A stretch of DNA of 64,000 nucleotides from Opitutaceae bacterium (GTDB lineage: Bacteria > Verrucomicrobiota > Verrucomicrobiia > Opitutales > Opitutaceae): contig JAIXWY010000003.1 in assembly GCA_027490995.1 (NCBI GenBank), positions 620,001 to 684,000 of the forward strand, read 5' to 3'. The notes beneath the pieces were generated by a model. It was not told the origin of the DNA and did not search any database. It saw nothing but the letters and a program-made list of their open reading frames with translations. Position numbers and translations under genes: made by a program. Shown piece by piece: positions 26,628 through 37,886 of this stretch. How positions within the stretch are numbered: position 1 is the first letter of the stretch; each line of letters starts with the position of its first letter.

Positions 26628-27409
26628 CAGCGAAGGTGTGGCTTGGTCCGCGATGGCGCGGAAGCGGATGCTGGGCGTGCCGAGCGGGCGGACTTGGGTT
26701 GCGGCTCCACGGCCCAGCGCACTGCTGCGAGCGCGTGCAGCTCGGTGCTATCGAGCAGGGGTAGGGCAAAATCGTCGGAGCGCAGCAGCAGGGCGAGTTC
26801 CGAGGAGGCGAGGACGATCCCTTGCGCGCCGTGGGCCCGCAGGCTGCGTGCAACGCGGAGAACCACGGCCCGTGATTCCTCGCGCACCAGTCCGCGACAG
26901 AGCTCGCCGTAGATGATGTGATCCAGCGCGGCAAAGTCAGCGGGGTCGGGGAGCAGCACGGTGACGGGGAGACGGCGCCCGCTGCCGCCCGCCGCAGCGC
27001 GCTCGAGGAGAAAATCGTGCTCGAGCGTAAACCGGGTGCCGATAAGCCCGATGCGATTCATCCGCGCGGCCCGAGCCTCCGCGAGCACCGCGTCGCCGAG
27101 GTGTAGTACGGGAACCGCGACGGCGCTGGCCACGGCCTCAAAGACGTAGTGCATCTGGTTCGAACAGAGCAGCAGCGCCTCCGCCCCCGCCCGCTCAAGC
27201 GTCCGGGCCGCGTCGGCCAGTGAGGCCGCGGCATCGTTCCAGCGATTGGCCTTCACTTGCGCATCCAAGGTCTGGAACTCCAGACTGTTCACGATCATCG
27301 GGGCCGAGTGCAGGCTGCCAAAGCGGTTGCGCACCTCCTCGTTGATGAGGCGGTAGTACAGCGCGGTGGATTCCCAACCGATGCCGCCGATGAGCCCAAG
27401 GGTCTTCAT
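26627..27409 (-). CDS. Aspartate/glutamate racemase-family protein with one catalytic Cys replaced
   Basis: A 260-residue protein. MKTLGLIGGIGWESTALYYRLIN is the characteristic start of the aspartate/glutamate racemase family. The first catalytic Cys82 is kept in LLCSNQMH. The second, normally in GCTE, is replaced: GIVLASSELALL has Ser202 at that place. Racemases of this family need both thiols, so it may be a one-directional racemase, another proton-transfer enzyme, or non-catalytic. A basic Arg/Ser/Pro tail of about 25 residues follows. The start at 27409 is chosen from the family N-terminus. It is coupled to nos and divergent from putA. Confidence 0.85.
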   Translation of the reverse strand: MKTLGLIGGIGWESTALYYRLINEEVRNRFGSLHSAPMIVNSLEFQTLDAQVKANRWNDAAASLADAARTLERAGAEALLLCSNQMHYVFEAVASAVAVPVLHLGDAVLAEARAARMNRIGLIGTRFTLEHDFLLERAAAGGSGRRLPVTVLLPDPADFAALDHIIYGELCRGLVREESRAVVLRVARSLRAHGAQGIVLASSELALLLRSDDFALPLLDSTELHALAAVRWAVEPQPKSARSARPASASAPSRTKPHLR

Positions 27410-27604
27410 GGCCAGTTTCCAAAGGAGATCGGAACCGTCCGTGACGCAACCCCGCGAGGATCCCGCCGCGCTCTCGCAAGGATTCGGCGGCTGGAGTCGT
27501 CGGTTATCAGTGGTCGCACTAGCTGCAATAACTTCATCCACCACGCGCCCCGGCTGGGCGGGCACCCGGTTGCGCAGGCCATGTGCAGCAGGCGAAGGTC
27601 GAGC
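27410..27604. promoter_or_regulatory. Divergent promoter region, racemase-nos versus putA
   Basis: A gap of 195 bases separates two divergent starts. It must carry both promoters and would let one regulator control amino-acid catabolism and NOS expression together. A GAAGG Shine-Dalgarno-like sequence precedes the putA ATG at 27605. No operator palindrome was found by eye. Confidence 0.4.
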
Positions 27605-30600
27605 ATGCAAGCCCCCGCCCCCGCCCCAACGTCGTTCGAAGTGCCGGACGCCACCCTTGAAGCCCGCATTCGGACGCTCGGCGCTGACTTGTTCGCGGCG
27701 ATGGCCGCATGTCCGCCGCCGTCGCTCTTCTCCAAGAAGGGTGCGTTTGCGAAGATCATGGAATGGTCGTTGGCCGACCCCGCCTTCAAGACGCAGCTGT
27801 TCCGTTTCGTTGACGTTCTGCCCGTTCTCAAGACGAACGCCGAGATCGTCCGCCATCTGCAAGAGTACCTGGGTGATCAAGCCGTGGCGCTCCATCCCGC
27901 CCTAAAGGCGGGGCTCGCGGCCTCATCGTTCGCCCCCGCCCTGGTGGCAGCTCCCGTGAAGGCGAATATCGTCTCACTGGCCCAGGAGTTTGTCGCGGGG
28001 GAGACGCCGACCGAACTCGTCGAACGGGTGCGGGCCAACGCCGCGCGCGGCTTGGCCACGACCATTGACCTTCTCGGCGAGGCGGTGATCAGCGAGGCCG
28101 AGGCGGATCACTTCCTCGCCCGCAATCTTGAGGTGCTCGATACAATGGCCGCAGCGTTGGCGGACGAGTCCTCCCCCGCGTCGAGTGATTGCGGACCCGG
28201 TGGCGCGGCGCTGCCGCGGCTCAATCTCTCGGTGAAGATCTCGGCTCTCACGCCTGACGTCCAACCCGCCGATCCGGAGACCTCGCTGGCGGCCTTGAAG
28301 CAGCGGCTTCGGCCGATCCTGCGCCGCGCGGCGGCGGTGGGTGCGTTCATCAATTTCGACATGGAAAGCTACCGGCTGAAGGACCTCACGCTGGCGCTGT
28401 TCCGTTCGATCCTCGAGGAGCCGGAATTCCACCATCTGCCCGCGGCCGGAATCGCCCTGCAAGCTTACTTGCGTGACAGCGAACGCGACCTGCGCGACTT
28501 GATCGCGTGGGCGCGGAGTCGAAAGCGTCTGATCGGTGTGCGCCTCGTGAAGGGTGCGTACTGGGACTACGAGACCGTGATGGCGCGCCAGCGCGGCTGG
28601 CCGGTACCGGTGTGGACCCGCAAGGCGGAGTCGGATGCGAACTTCGAACGACTCTCGGTGATTCTGCTCGAGAATATCGACGTGATCCAGCCGGCGTTCG
28701 CGTCGCATAACGTCCGTTCCTGTGCGCATGCGATGGCACAGGCGGAGCGGCTAGGCGTGGACCCGCGGGCCTATGAGTTTCAGGCGCTGTACGGCATGGC
28801 GGACGAGTTAAAGAGTGCCTTGCTCCAGCAGGGGCGTCGGGTCCGCGAGTATTGCGCGATCGGCGAATTGCTCCCGGGCATGGCGTACCTCGTGCGACGC
28901 CTGCTGGAGAATACCAGTAACGAAGGCTTCATTCGCCGCCGGCATTTGGGTGAAGCCTCCTCGGAAGAGCTGCTCGCCAATCCCGTCGGCTTGCTGTCTC
29001 GCGCGGACGTCGCCCCCGCCGTCCGGCCTTCGGGTCCGTCGGTGCTCGAGCCGATCCCCTTCACCAACGCGGCGAACCTCGACTTCTCCGTGGCGGCGCA
29101 TCGCGAACGGCAAGCCGGCGCAATCGCGGACTACGCGGCCAATCGTCTCGGCCGGCGCTGGCCGTGCGTGATCAACGGACGCCCCGTCGTGGACCGTCCC
29201 CTTCGCACCTCGGTAAACCCGGCGAATCCGTCTCAGATCATCGGTTACTGGACGGAAGGAAACGCCGCGGATGCGGAGGCTGCGGTGGCCGCGGCGGCGG
29301 CGTACTTTCCCGAATGGAGGCGCACACCCGTGGAGGTGAGGGCGGGCTACCTCGACCGTGCGGCGGACCTGATGGAGGCCCGCCGCGTCGAACTCAATGC
29401 GCTGCTCATTCTTGAGGCAGGCAAACCTTGGACAGAGGCCGACGGCGACACCTCGGAGGCGATCGACTTCCTGCGGTACTATGCCGCGGAGATGCGGCGA
29501 CGCGACCGAGCCACGCTGACCCAGCGCGTGCCTGGTGAGCACTGCGTGCAGCGCTGGACTCCGCGTGGGGTGGGGGTGGCGGTGGCTCCGTGGAATTTCC
29601 CCCTCGCGATCCTTGCAGGACTGACCGTCGCGCCGCTGGTCGCGGGCAACTGTGTGATCATCAAACCAGCGCAGCAGACCGCGGTCATCGGTGCGGTACT
29701 CATGGAGATTCTCCTCGCGGCGGGCGTGCCTCCGGGAGCGGTGCACTTCCTGCCCTGCTCTGGAGCGGCGGCCGGCGCCCATCTCGTGGCCCATCCGCGC
29801 GTGGACTTTGTCGCCTTCACTGGCTCTCGCCGGGTTGGCTGCGACATCTGGGCCCGGGCGGGTCAGACACTTCCCGGACAGATGAACCTCAAGAAGGTCG
29901 TCTGTGAAATGGGAGGTAAGAACGCCATGATCATCGACGACGATGCGGACCTGGACGAGGCGATCCCGGCGGCGCTGCACTCGGCGTTCGGCTATGCTGG
30001 GCAGAAGTGCTCCGCACTCTCGCGCCTGATCCTGCTCGACGGCATTCACGATGCCTTTCTCGAACGCTTCCTCGCGGCGTGTTCGACCCTGCGCATCGGT
30101 GATCCGAAGCATCCCGGAACGTTCATCAATCCGGTGATCGACGACGCGGCGCGCCGCTCGATCCTCGGGTACATCGAGAAAGGCCGGCGCGAGGCCATGC
30201 TCGCGTGGCAGGGCACGCTGGACGAAGCGTGCGTGGCGAGTGGCGGTTACTATGTACCACCGACCGTGTTTACTGGCTGCCGACCCGAGCACGCGATTGT
30301 GCGTGAAGAGATCTTTGGGCCCGTGCTGGCCGTGTTGCGCGCACGGACGCTGGATGAAGCCTTCGCGTTCGCGAATGACTCCGACTATGCGCTGACCGGA
30401 GGGTTCTTCTCGCGCAGTCCGCGGGCGCTGGCGCGGGCGCAGGAGGAGTTTCTGGTGGGAAACCTTTACCTGAATCGCGGATGCACCGGTGCGATTGTGC
30501 AACGCCATCCCTTCGGCGGCTTCCGCATGAGCGGAGGGGGCACGAAGGCCGGAGGGCCGGAGTACCTCGAAAACTTCCTCTTCCCGCGCGTGATTGCCGA

Positions 30601-30640
30601 GAACACGCTGCGGCGGGGATTCACCCCGCCTGACGCGTGA
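27605..30640 (+). CDS. putA: Bifunctional proline dehydrogenase / P5C dehydrogenase PutA
   Basis: About 1011 residues; the ATG at 27605 has GAAGG upstream. The N-terminal FAD-dependent PRODH barrel (about 100-440) shows LNLSVKISALTP, DMESYRLKDLTL, IGVRLVKGAYWDYE and the catalytic-region RRRHLGEASSEE. The C-terminal aldehyde dehydrogenase (about 520-1000) has VAPWNFPLAI, FTGSRRVG, EMGGKNAMII and nucleophile Cys802 in GYAGQKCSALSR. It oxidises proline to glutamate on the inner membrane. No ribbon-helix-helix DNA-binding domain is present, so it does not repress itself as E. coli PutA does. Confidence 0.95.
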   Translation: MQAPAPAPTSFEVPDATLEARIRTLGADLFAAMAACPPPSLFSKKGAFAKIMEWSLADPAFKTQLFRFVDVLPVLKTNAEIVRHLQEYLGDQAVALHPALKAGLAASSFAPALVAAPVKANIVSLAQEFVAGETPTELVERVRANAARGLATTIDLLGEAVISEAEADHFLARNLEVLDTMAAALADESSPASSDCGPGGAALPRLNLSVKISALTPDVQPADPETSLAALKQRLRPILRRAAAVGAFINFDMESYRLKDLTLALFRSILEEPEFHHLPAAGIALQAYLRDSERDLRDLIAWARSRKRLIGVRLVKGAYWDYETVMARQRGWPVPVWTRKAESDANFERLSVILLENIDVIQPAFASHNVRSCAHAMAQAERLGVDPRAYEFQALYGMADELKSALLQQGRRVREYCAIGELLPGMAYLVRRLLENTSNEGFIRRRHLGEASSEELLANPVGLLSRADVAPAVRPSGPSVLEPIPFTNAANLDFSVAAHRERQAGAIADYAANRLGRRWPCVINGRPVVDRPLRTSVNPANPSQIIGYWTEGNAADAEAAVAAAAAYFPEWRRTPVEVRAGYLDRAADLMEARRVELNALLILEAGKPWTEADGDTSEAIDFLRYYAAEMRRRDRATLTQRVPGEHCVQRWTPRGVGVAVAPWNFPLAILAGLTVAPLVAGNCVIIKPAQQTAVIGAVLMEILLAAGVPPGAVHFLPCSGAAAGAHLVAHPRVDFVAFTGSRRVGCDIWARAGQTLPGQMNLKKVVCEMGGKNAMIIDDDADLDEAIPAALHSAFGYAGQKCSALSRLILLDGIHDAFLERFLAACSTLRIGDPKHPGTFINPVIDDAARRSILGYIEKGRREAMLAWQGTLDEACVASGGYYVPPTVFTGCRPEHAIVREEIFGPVLAVLRARTLDEAFAFANDSDYALTGGFFSRSPRALARAQEEFLVGNLYLNRGCTGAIVQRHPFGGFRMSGGGTKAGGPEYLENFLFPRVIAENTLRRGFTPPDA

Positions 30641-30731
30641 ATCGGGACGCAACGGTCCCGGGCAGCGCGCGAGGAACCGAGCCGTAGAAGGTCGCTTGCG
30701 CCGCCTGCCCCGGTTACACCAACCTTGCGTC

Positions 30732-33846
<3,115 letters not shown>

Positions 33847-33982
33847 GACAGAACAACAGACTATGCGGAGAAAGCGGCGGGATGCAACGCCCCGCTCGGT
33901 GAGGCCGAGGGTTCCGCTGTTCGCCGCGCGGGCGGGGCGGAACGAGCAACGGCGGCGATCGCGCGGGAGCGCGGTGGCGGCC

Positions 33983-35407
33983 TCAGCGCGAAAGCTGCGC
34001 CTTGAGGAACTCGACGCTGCCGCGCACGGAGGCGTCCTGTTCCATCATGTTCTCCACGGCCTTGCAGGCGTGGATGACGGTGCCGTGGTCGCGGCCACCG
34101 AAAAGATCACCGATTTCCTGCAGCGAGTGCTTGGTCAGCGTGCGGGCCAGGTACATCGCGATCTGGCGGGGGATGGCGATGTTGTTCGGCCGCCGCTTGC
34201 TCGTCATGTCGCCGATGCGCAGCTGGTAGTGTTCCGTGACGCGCTTCTGGATCGTCTCGACAGTGAGCTGGTGCTGAGCCTGCTCCATCAGGACGTCCTT
34301 CAGCAGTTCCTCGGTGGTGGCGAGGTCGAGCGGGCGTCCGGTAAGCGCGGCGTAGCTTGAAACCTTGATCAGCGCGCCTTCGAGGCGGCGGATGTTGCGG
34401 GAAAGATGCTGCGCGATGAAGGCCAGGACCTCGGGCGGAGCGGTGAAGCGCAGCGCGTTGGCCTTGGTGCGCAGGATCGCGAGGCGCGTCTCGTAGTCGG
34501 GCGCTTGGATGTCTGCGGGCAGGCCCCACTCGAAACGCGAGACGAGGCGAGACTCGAGCTTGGCGATCTCGGAGGCACGACGGTCGCTGGTCAGCACGAT
34601 CTGCTTCCCGGACTCAAACAGGTCGTTGAACGTATGGAAGAATTCCTCCTGGATGCGTTCCTTGTCGGCAAGGAATTGCACGTCATCGATCAGAAGCACG
34701 TCGACGCTGCGGTAGCGCTGCCGAAACCGGGTCAGCGCGTTTTCCTGCAAGGCTTGGATGAACTCGTTGGTGAACTTCTCCGTCGAGAGGTAGGCGACAC
34801 GAGCTTCCGGATTGTTCCGCAGCACCGCGTGGCCGATCGCGTGCATCAGGTGAGTCTTGCCCAGCCCGGTGTCGCCGTAGAGGAACAGCGGGTTGTAGGC
34901 CTGCGCCGGTGCCTGCGCCACCGCGAGCGACGCCGCGTGCGCCATCTGGTTGTTGTTGCCGACGACGAAGGTCTCGAACGTGTTGCGCGGGTTGAGGACG
35001 CCGCCCGGGGTCCCGGCACTGCGCTCGTCGCTACGCCCCGTCCGCCGCGGGGCGACGGGACGCAGGCGTGTTGCGCTCTGGTTGGCTTCGCTGGAGATGC
35101 GATTTGCACCTTCCGACGGGGCGGAGTCCGCCTTGCGCAGCTTCACGCTGATGGCACGGCCCGCGGTCAGGCGGAGTCGCTGCACGATCAGATCGAGGTA
35201 ATTATCGTGAATCCAGATCGCCGCGAAATCTGTCGGCACGCCCAGGACGAGCGAGTCCGGGGTCGACTCAAGGCAAGTGATTGGCTCAAACCACAGCTTG
35301 AACACGTCGTCCGGGAAGAGCGACCGGATGTCGCTCTTCGCGGATTCCCAGAGGGAGGTGGACGTGGCGGGGGGAGCCATGGACGGAACAGGGGCGGGTT
35401 TATTCAC
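33983..35407 (-). CDS. dnaA: Chromosomal replication initiator DnaA
   Basis: A 474-residue initiator with all four domains. Domain I starts about LWESAKSDIRSLFPDDVFKLWFEP, then comes a variable Pro/Arg-rich linker. The AAA+ domain III has Walker A GDTGLGKTHLM and Walker B LLIDDVQFLADKE. Domain IV has the DNA-binding signature GGRDHGTVIHACKAVE. The longest frame starts with GTG at 35407; an ATG at 35380 gives a start nine residues later and is an equally good choice, since neither has a strong Shine-Dalgarno. A perfect DnaA box overlaps the GTG, which fits autoregulation. Confidence 0.97.
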   Translation of the reverse strand: MNKPAPVPSMAPPATSTSLWESAKSDIRSLFPDDVFKLWFEPITCLESTPDSLVLGVPTDFAAIWIHDNYLDLIVQRLRLTAGRAISVKLRKADSAPSEGANRISSEANQSATRLRPVAPRRTGRSDERSAGTPGGVLNPRNTFETFVVGNNNQMAHAASLAVAQAPAQAYNPLFLYGDTGLGKTHLMHAIGHAVLRNNPEARVAYLSTEKFTNEFIQALQENALTRFRQRYRSVDVLLIDDVQFLADKERIQEEFFHTFNDLFESGKQIVLTSDRRASEIAKLESRLVSRFEWGLPADIQAPDYETRLAILRTKANALRFTAPPEVLAFIAQHLSRNIRRLEGALIKVSSYAALTGRPLDLATTEELLKDVLMEQAQHQLTVETIQKRVTEHYQLRIGDMTSKRRPNNIAIPRQIAMYLARTLTKHSLQEIGDLFGGRDHGTVIHACKAVENMMEQDASVRGSVEFLKAQLSR

Positions 35408-35408
35408 A
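35400..35408 (+). promoter_or_regulatory. DnaA box at the dnaA start
   Basis: TTATTCACA matches the consensus TTATNCACA exactly and overlaps the GTG start of dnaA. Placement suggests DnaA autoregulation, or that the true start is the downstream ATG. Confidence 0.6.
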
Positions 35409-35824
35409 TCCGCGCCTGCCGAGGCTGCGGAAGGAAGTCCTACTCCTGCTCCGGCCGAGAGGGCGAGCGCGAAAATGCTCCAGGGGAGCGGAGGCGCAGA
35501 TCAGCCCAGACGTCGTTGCGTTAATGACTGACGGATAGCAATTAACGAAAAATGCCTCGTCGCAGGAGGTGGCGAGGGGAGAGACCAAGTGGCCGGAGCC
35601 GGAACTGTCGGGGAAAAGTGACAAGGCGATGACTAACGGGGAACGGAAAATCCGTTTCAAGGGCAACTTTCTACCAACTTATTCACAGCGGGGCTGCGGA
35701 TAACTTACGCGTTTTTTTGTTTGCCTCATTTTTCACGTCCGGGGGGTGTTGCGCGAAGGTGCGCGTAGTCACGCCGACGTTACTGTTTGGTTGCAGGGGT
35801 GTGACCGCCGAGGTGGCGGGCGCG
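35408..35824. other. Candidate replication origin (oriC) / dnaA control region
   Basis: About 417 bases between dnaA and the end of ispG have no gene and are clearly more AT-rich than their surroundings. They hold an exact DnaA box TTATTCACA (35679-35687), an inverted near-match TGCGGATAA (35695-35703, one mismatch from TGTGGATAA) seven bases away, and an AT-rich run just beyond (CGTTTTTTTGTTTGCC, about 35709-35724). A second exact box overlaps the dnaA start. Boxes plus an adjacent AT-rich segment beside dnaA fit a bacterial origin, but three boxes are few, so it may be only the dnaA promoter. Confidence 0.5.
35519..35547. promoter_or_regulatory. Inverted repeat upstream of dnaA
   Basis: CGTTAAT (35519-35525) and ATTAACG (35541-35547) form a perfect 7-bp inverted repeat with a 15-base spacer, about 110 bases upstream of dnaA. 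It is unusually AT-rich for this genome and could be an operator or part of the origin. Confidence 0.4.
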
Positions 35825-37858
35825 CTACGCGGAGGCGGGCCTCGGATCGACCCAGCGGCCGTGCTCGCGGATGAGCGCGATCAGCCGAGCGTCGGCGTCC
35901 GCCTGCGGCACGTTGTACTGCACGCAGTTCTTGCCGACGTAGAGGTTGATTTTCCCTGGCGCACCACCGACGTATCCAAAATCTGCATCGGCCATTTCGC
36001 CTGGGCCATTCACGATGCAGCCCATGATCGCGATCTTCACGCCCTTGAGATGCCCGGTCTGCGCACGGATGCGCTGCGTCGTTGATTGGAGATCGAAGAG
36101 GGTGCGTCCGCAGGATGGGCAGGCGACGAACTCGGTCTTGGAGATGCGGACGCCCGCGCCTTGGAGAACGTTGTAGGCGAGCTTCGCGGCGCGTACGGGG
36201 TCTGACTCGGTTTCGATGCTGAGGAGGTCGCCGAGTCCGTCCGTGAGTAAGGGGCCGGCCAGCATCGCTGCTTCGAGCAGCCGGCCGAGAAACGAGGGAT
36301 CCGCCAGCAGCGCTGCCGCGGACACACTACGGATCCATAGCGGCGCGAGGAGGTGAGCGGATGCGAGGGCTTCGGCGAGTGCGCGGTAGGCACCGACGGC
36401 GTGGCCGGGCGACGAGGGAATCGCGCCGTCCGCCAGCGTCACGACAAGGCGGAGTCCAGCTTGTCCGGAGATTGCCTCCGCGAGCGCCGGCACGTCGGCT
36501 GAGGTGGTGGCGACGGCGAGCGTGTGCCCGTGTGGGCCCGCGAGCGCGGCGAGGGCAGTGAGGGGCGTCGGGTTCGACGCGTCGAAGGTATGAACGAAGG
36601 CGAGGCGGCCGGCGTCATCAGCCGCGAGGGGGGCCAGCGCAGCGACGCTGAGCGCCGCGCCGCATTCGAGCGCCAGCAGCTCCGGACCGCGCGTCGCAGG
36701 ACGGGAGCGTAGTTCGCGCACGCGCGCGAGATCTTCAGTGGAATCGACTCGCACCAACGCGCCCTCGATGGGGGTGTCGGAAAGCAGCGGGCTGTTCACC
36801 GCAGCGGCGAGCGTGGGCCATTGCGCGAGCGTGGTGCGGACGAGCACGCGGGGAACATCGGAGCCGCCCGCGCTCAGGGAAGGGGCGAGTGCGATCGGTG
36901 CTGTGATGCGGCGGCTGAACTGATGCGGATTGATCCGATCGGCACGCTCGACGTCCCGGCGGGCCGCGACGGCCCAGCGCGAATGCGCACGCGCGGCGAT
37001 CGCCTGCGCGACTGGGATTTCGTAGACGGAGTCCTCAGTCAGCGACACTCGGATCGTGTCCCCCAGTCCGTCCAGCAGCAGCGAACCAATGCCGATCGCA
37101 CTCTTGATGCGCCCATCTTCGCCGTCCCCCGCCTCGGTCACACCAAGATGGAGGGGGTAGTGCATGTCCTCCGCATCCATTCGCTCCACCAGCAGGCGGT
37201 ACGCTTGGATCATGACCTTGGGGTTGGAGGATTTCATCGACAGGACGAGCTGTCGGAAACCGTGGGACTCGGCGATGCGCAGGAACTCCAGGGCGCTCTC
37301 GACCATGCCGAGCGGCGTGTCGCCGTAGCGGTTCATGATCCGATCCGAGAGCGAGCCGTGGTTGGTACCGATGCGCAGGCAGCGCCCGAGTTCCTTGGCG
37401 CGCTGGACCAGCGGGGTGAAAGACTCGTGGAGGCGCTCGAGCTCGAGCTGGTAATCGGCATCGCTGTACTCGCGGACGGCGAAACGTTTCTTGTCGGCGT
37501 AGTTGCCGGGATTGATGCGGATCTTCTCGACGTGCTCCACGGCCTCCATCGCGGCTTGCGGCAGGAAGTGGATATCAGCGACCAACGGGACCCGGCTGAA
37601 GCCGGCGCGAGAAAACTCGGCGCGGATCTCGCGCAGGCACCGGGCGGCGGCGACGTTGGGGGCGGTGACGCGCACGATCTCGCAGCCGACCTCCGCCAGC
37701 GCGATTGCCTGACGCACCGTGGCCGCGACGTCCTGAGTGTCGCTGGTCGTCATCGACTGCACGCGGATCGGATTGTCGCCGCCCATGCCTACCTCGCCGG
37801 CGCGGACCTCGATCGTGCGTCGGCGAATCGACTGAAAACGGGACGTGCAGTAGCTCAT
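35825..37858 (-). CDS. ispG: 4-hydroxy-3-methylbut-2-enyl diphosphate synthase IspG (GcpE), long form
   Basis: A 677-residue enzyme of the MEP isoprenoid pathway, converting MEcPP to HMBPP with a 4Fe-4S cluster. The N-terminal TIM barrel shows MGGDNPIRVQSMTTSDT, DIHFLPQAAMEA and KIRINPGNYADK. The C-terminal domain carries cluster cysteines in CPSCGRTLFDL and IAIMGCIVNGPGEMADAD. Between them lies an extra domain of about 250 residues (roughly 310-560), characteristic of the long IspG found in plants, Chlamydiae and Bacteroidetes. It is the last gene of the uppS-cdsA-dxr-rseP-ispG run and lies 28 bases after rseP. Confidence 0.96.
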   Translation of the reverse strand: MSYCTSRFQSIRRRTIEVRAGEVGMGGDNPIRVQSMTTSDTQDVAATVRQAIALAEVGCEIVRVTAPNVAAARCLREIRAEFSRAGFSRVPLVADIHFLPQAAMEAVEHVEKIRINPGNYADKKRFAVREYSDADYQLELERLHESFTPLVQRAKELGRCLRIGTNHGSLSDRIMNRYGDTPLGMVESALEFLRIAESHGFRQLVLSMKSSNPKVMIQAYRLLVERMDAEDMHYPLHLGVTEAGDGEDGRIKSAIGIGSLLLDGLGDTIRVSLTEDSVYEIPVAQAIAARAHSRWAVAARRDVERADRINPHQFSRRITAPIALAPSLSAGGSDVPRVLVRTTLAQWPTLAAAVNSPLLSDTPIEGALVRVDSTEDLARVRELRSRPATRGPELLALECGAALSVAALAPLAADDAGRLAFVHTFDASNPTPLTALAALAGPHGHTLAVATTSADVPALAEAISGQAGLRLVVTLADGAIPSSPGHAVGAYRALAEALASAHLLAPLWIRSVSAAALLADPSFLGRLLEAAMLAGPLLTDGLGDLLSIETESDPVRAAKLAYNVLQGAGVRISKTEFVACPSCGRTLFDLQSTTQRIRAQTGHLKGVKIAIMGCIVNGPGEMADADFGYVGGAPGKINLYVGKNCVQYNVPQADADARLIALIREHGRWVDPRPASA

Positions 37859-37886
37859 GGACGGCGAAAGAAACTCAGACCCGCGC

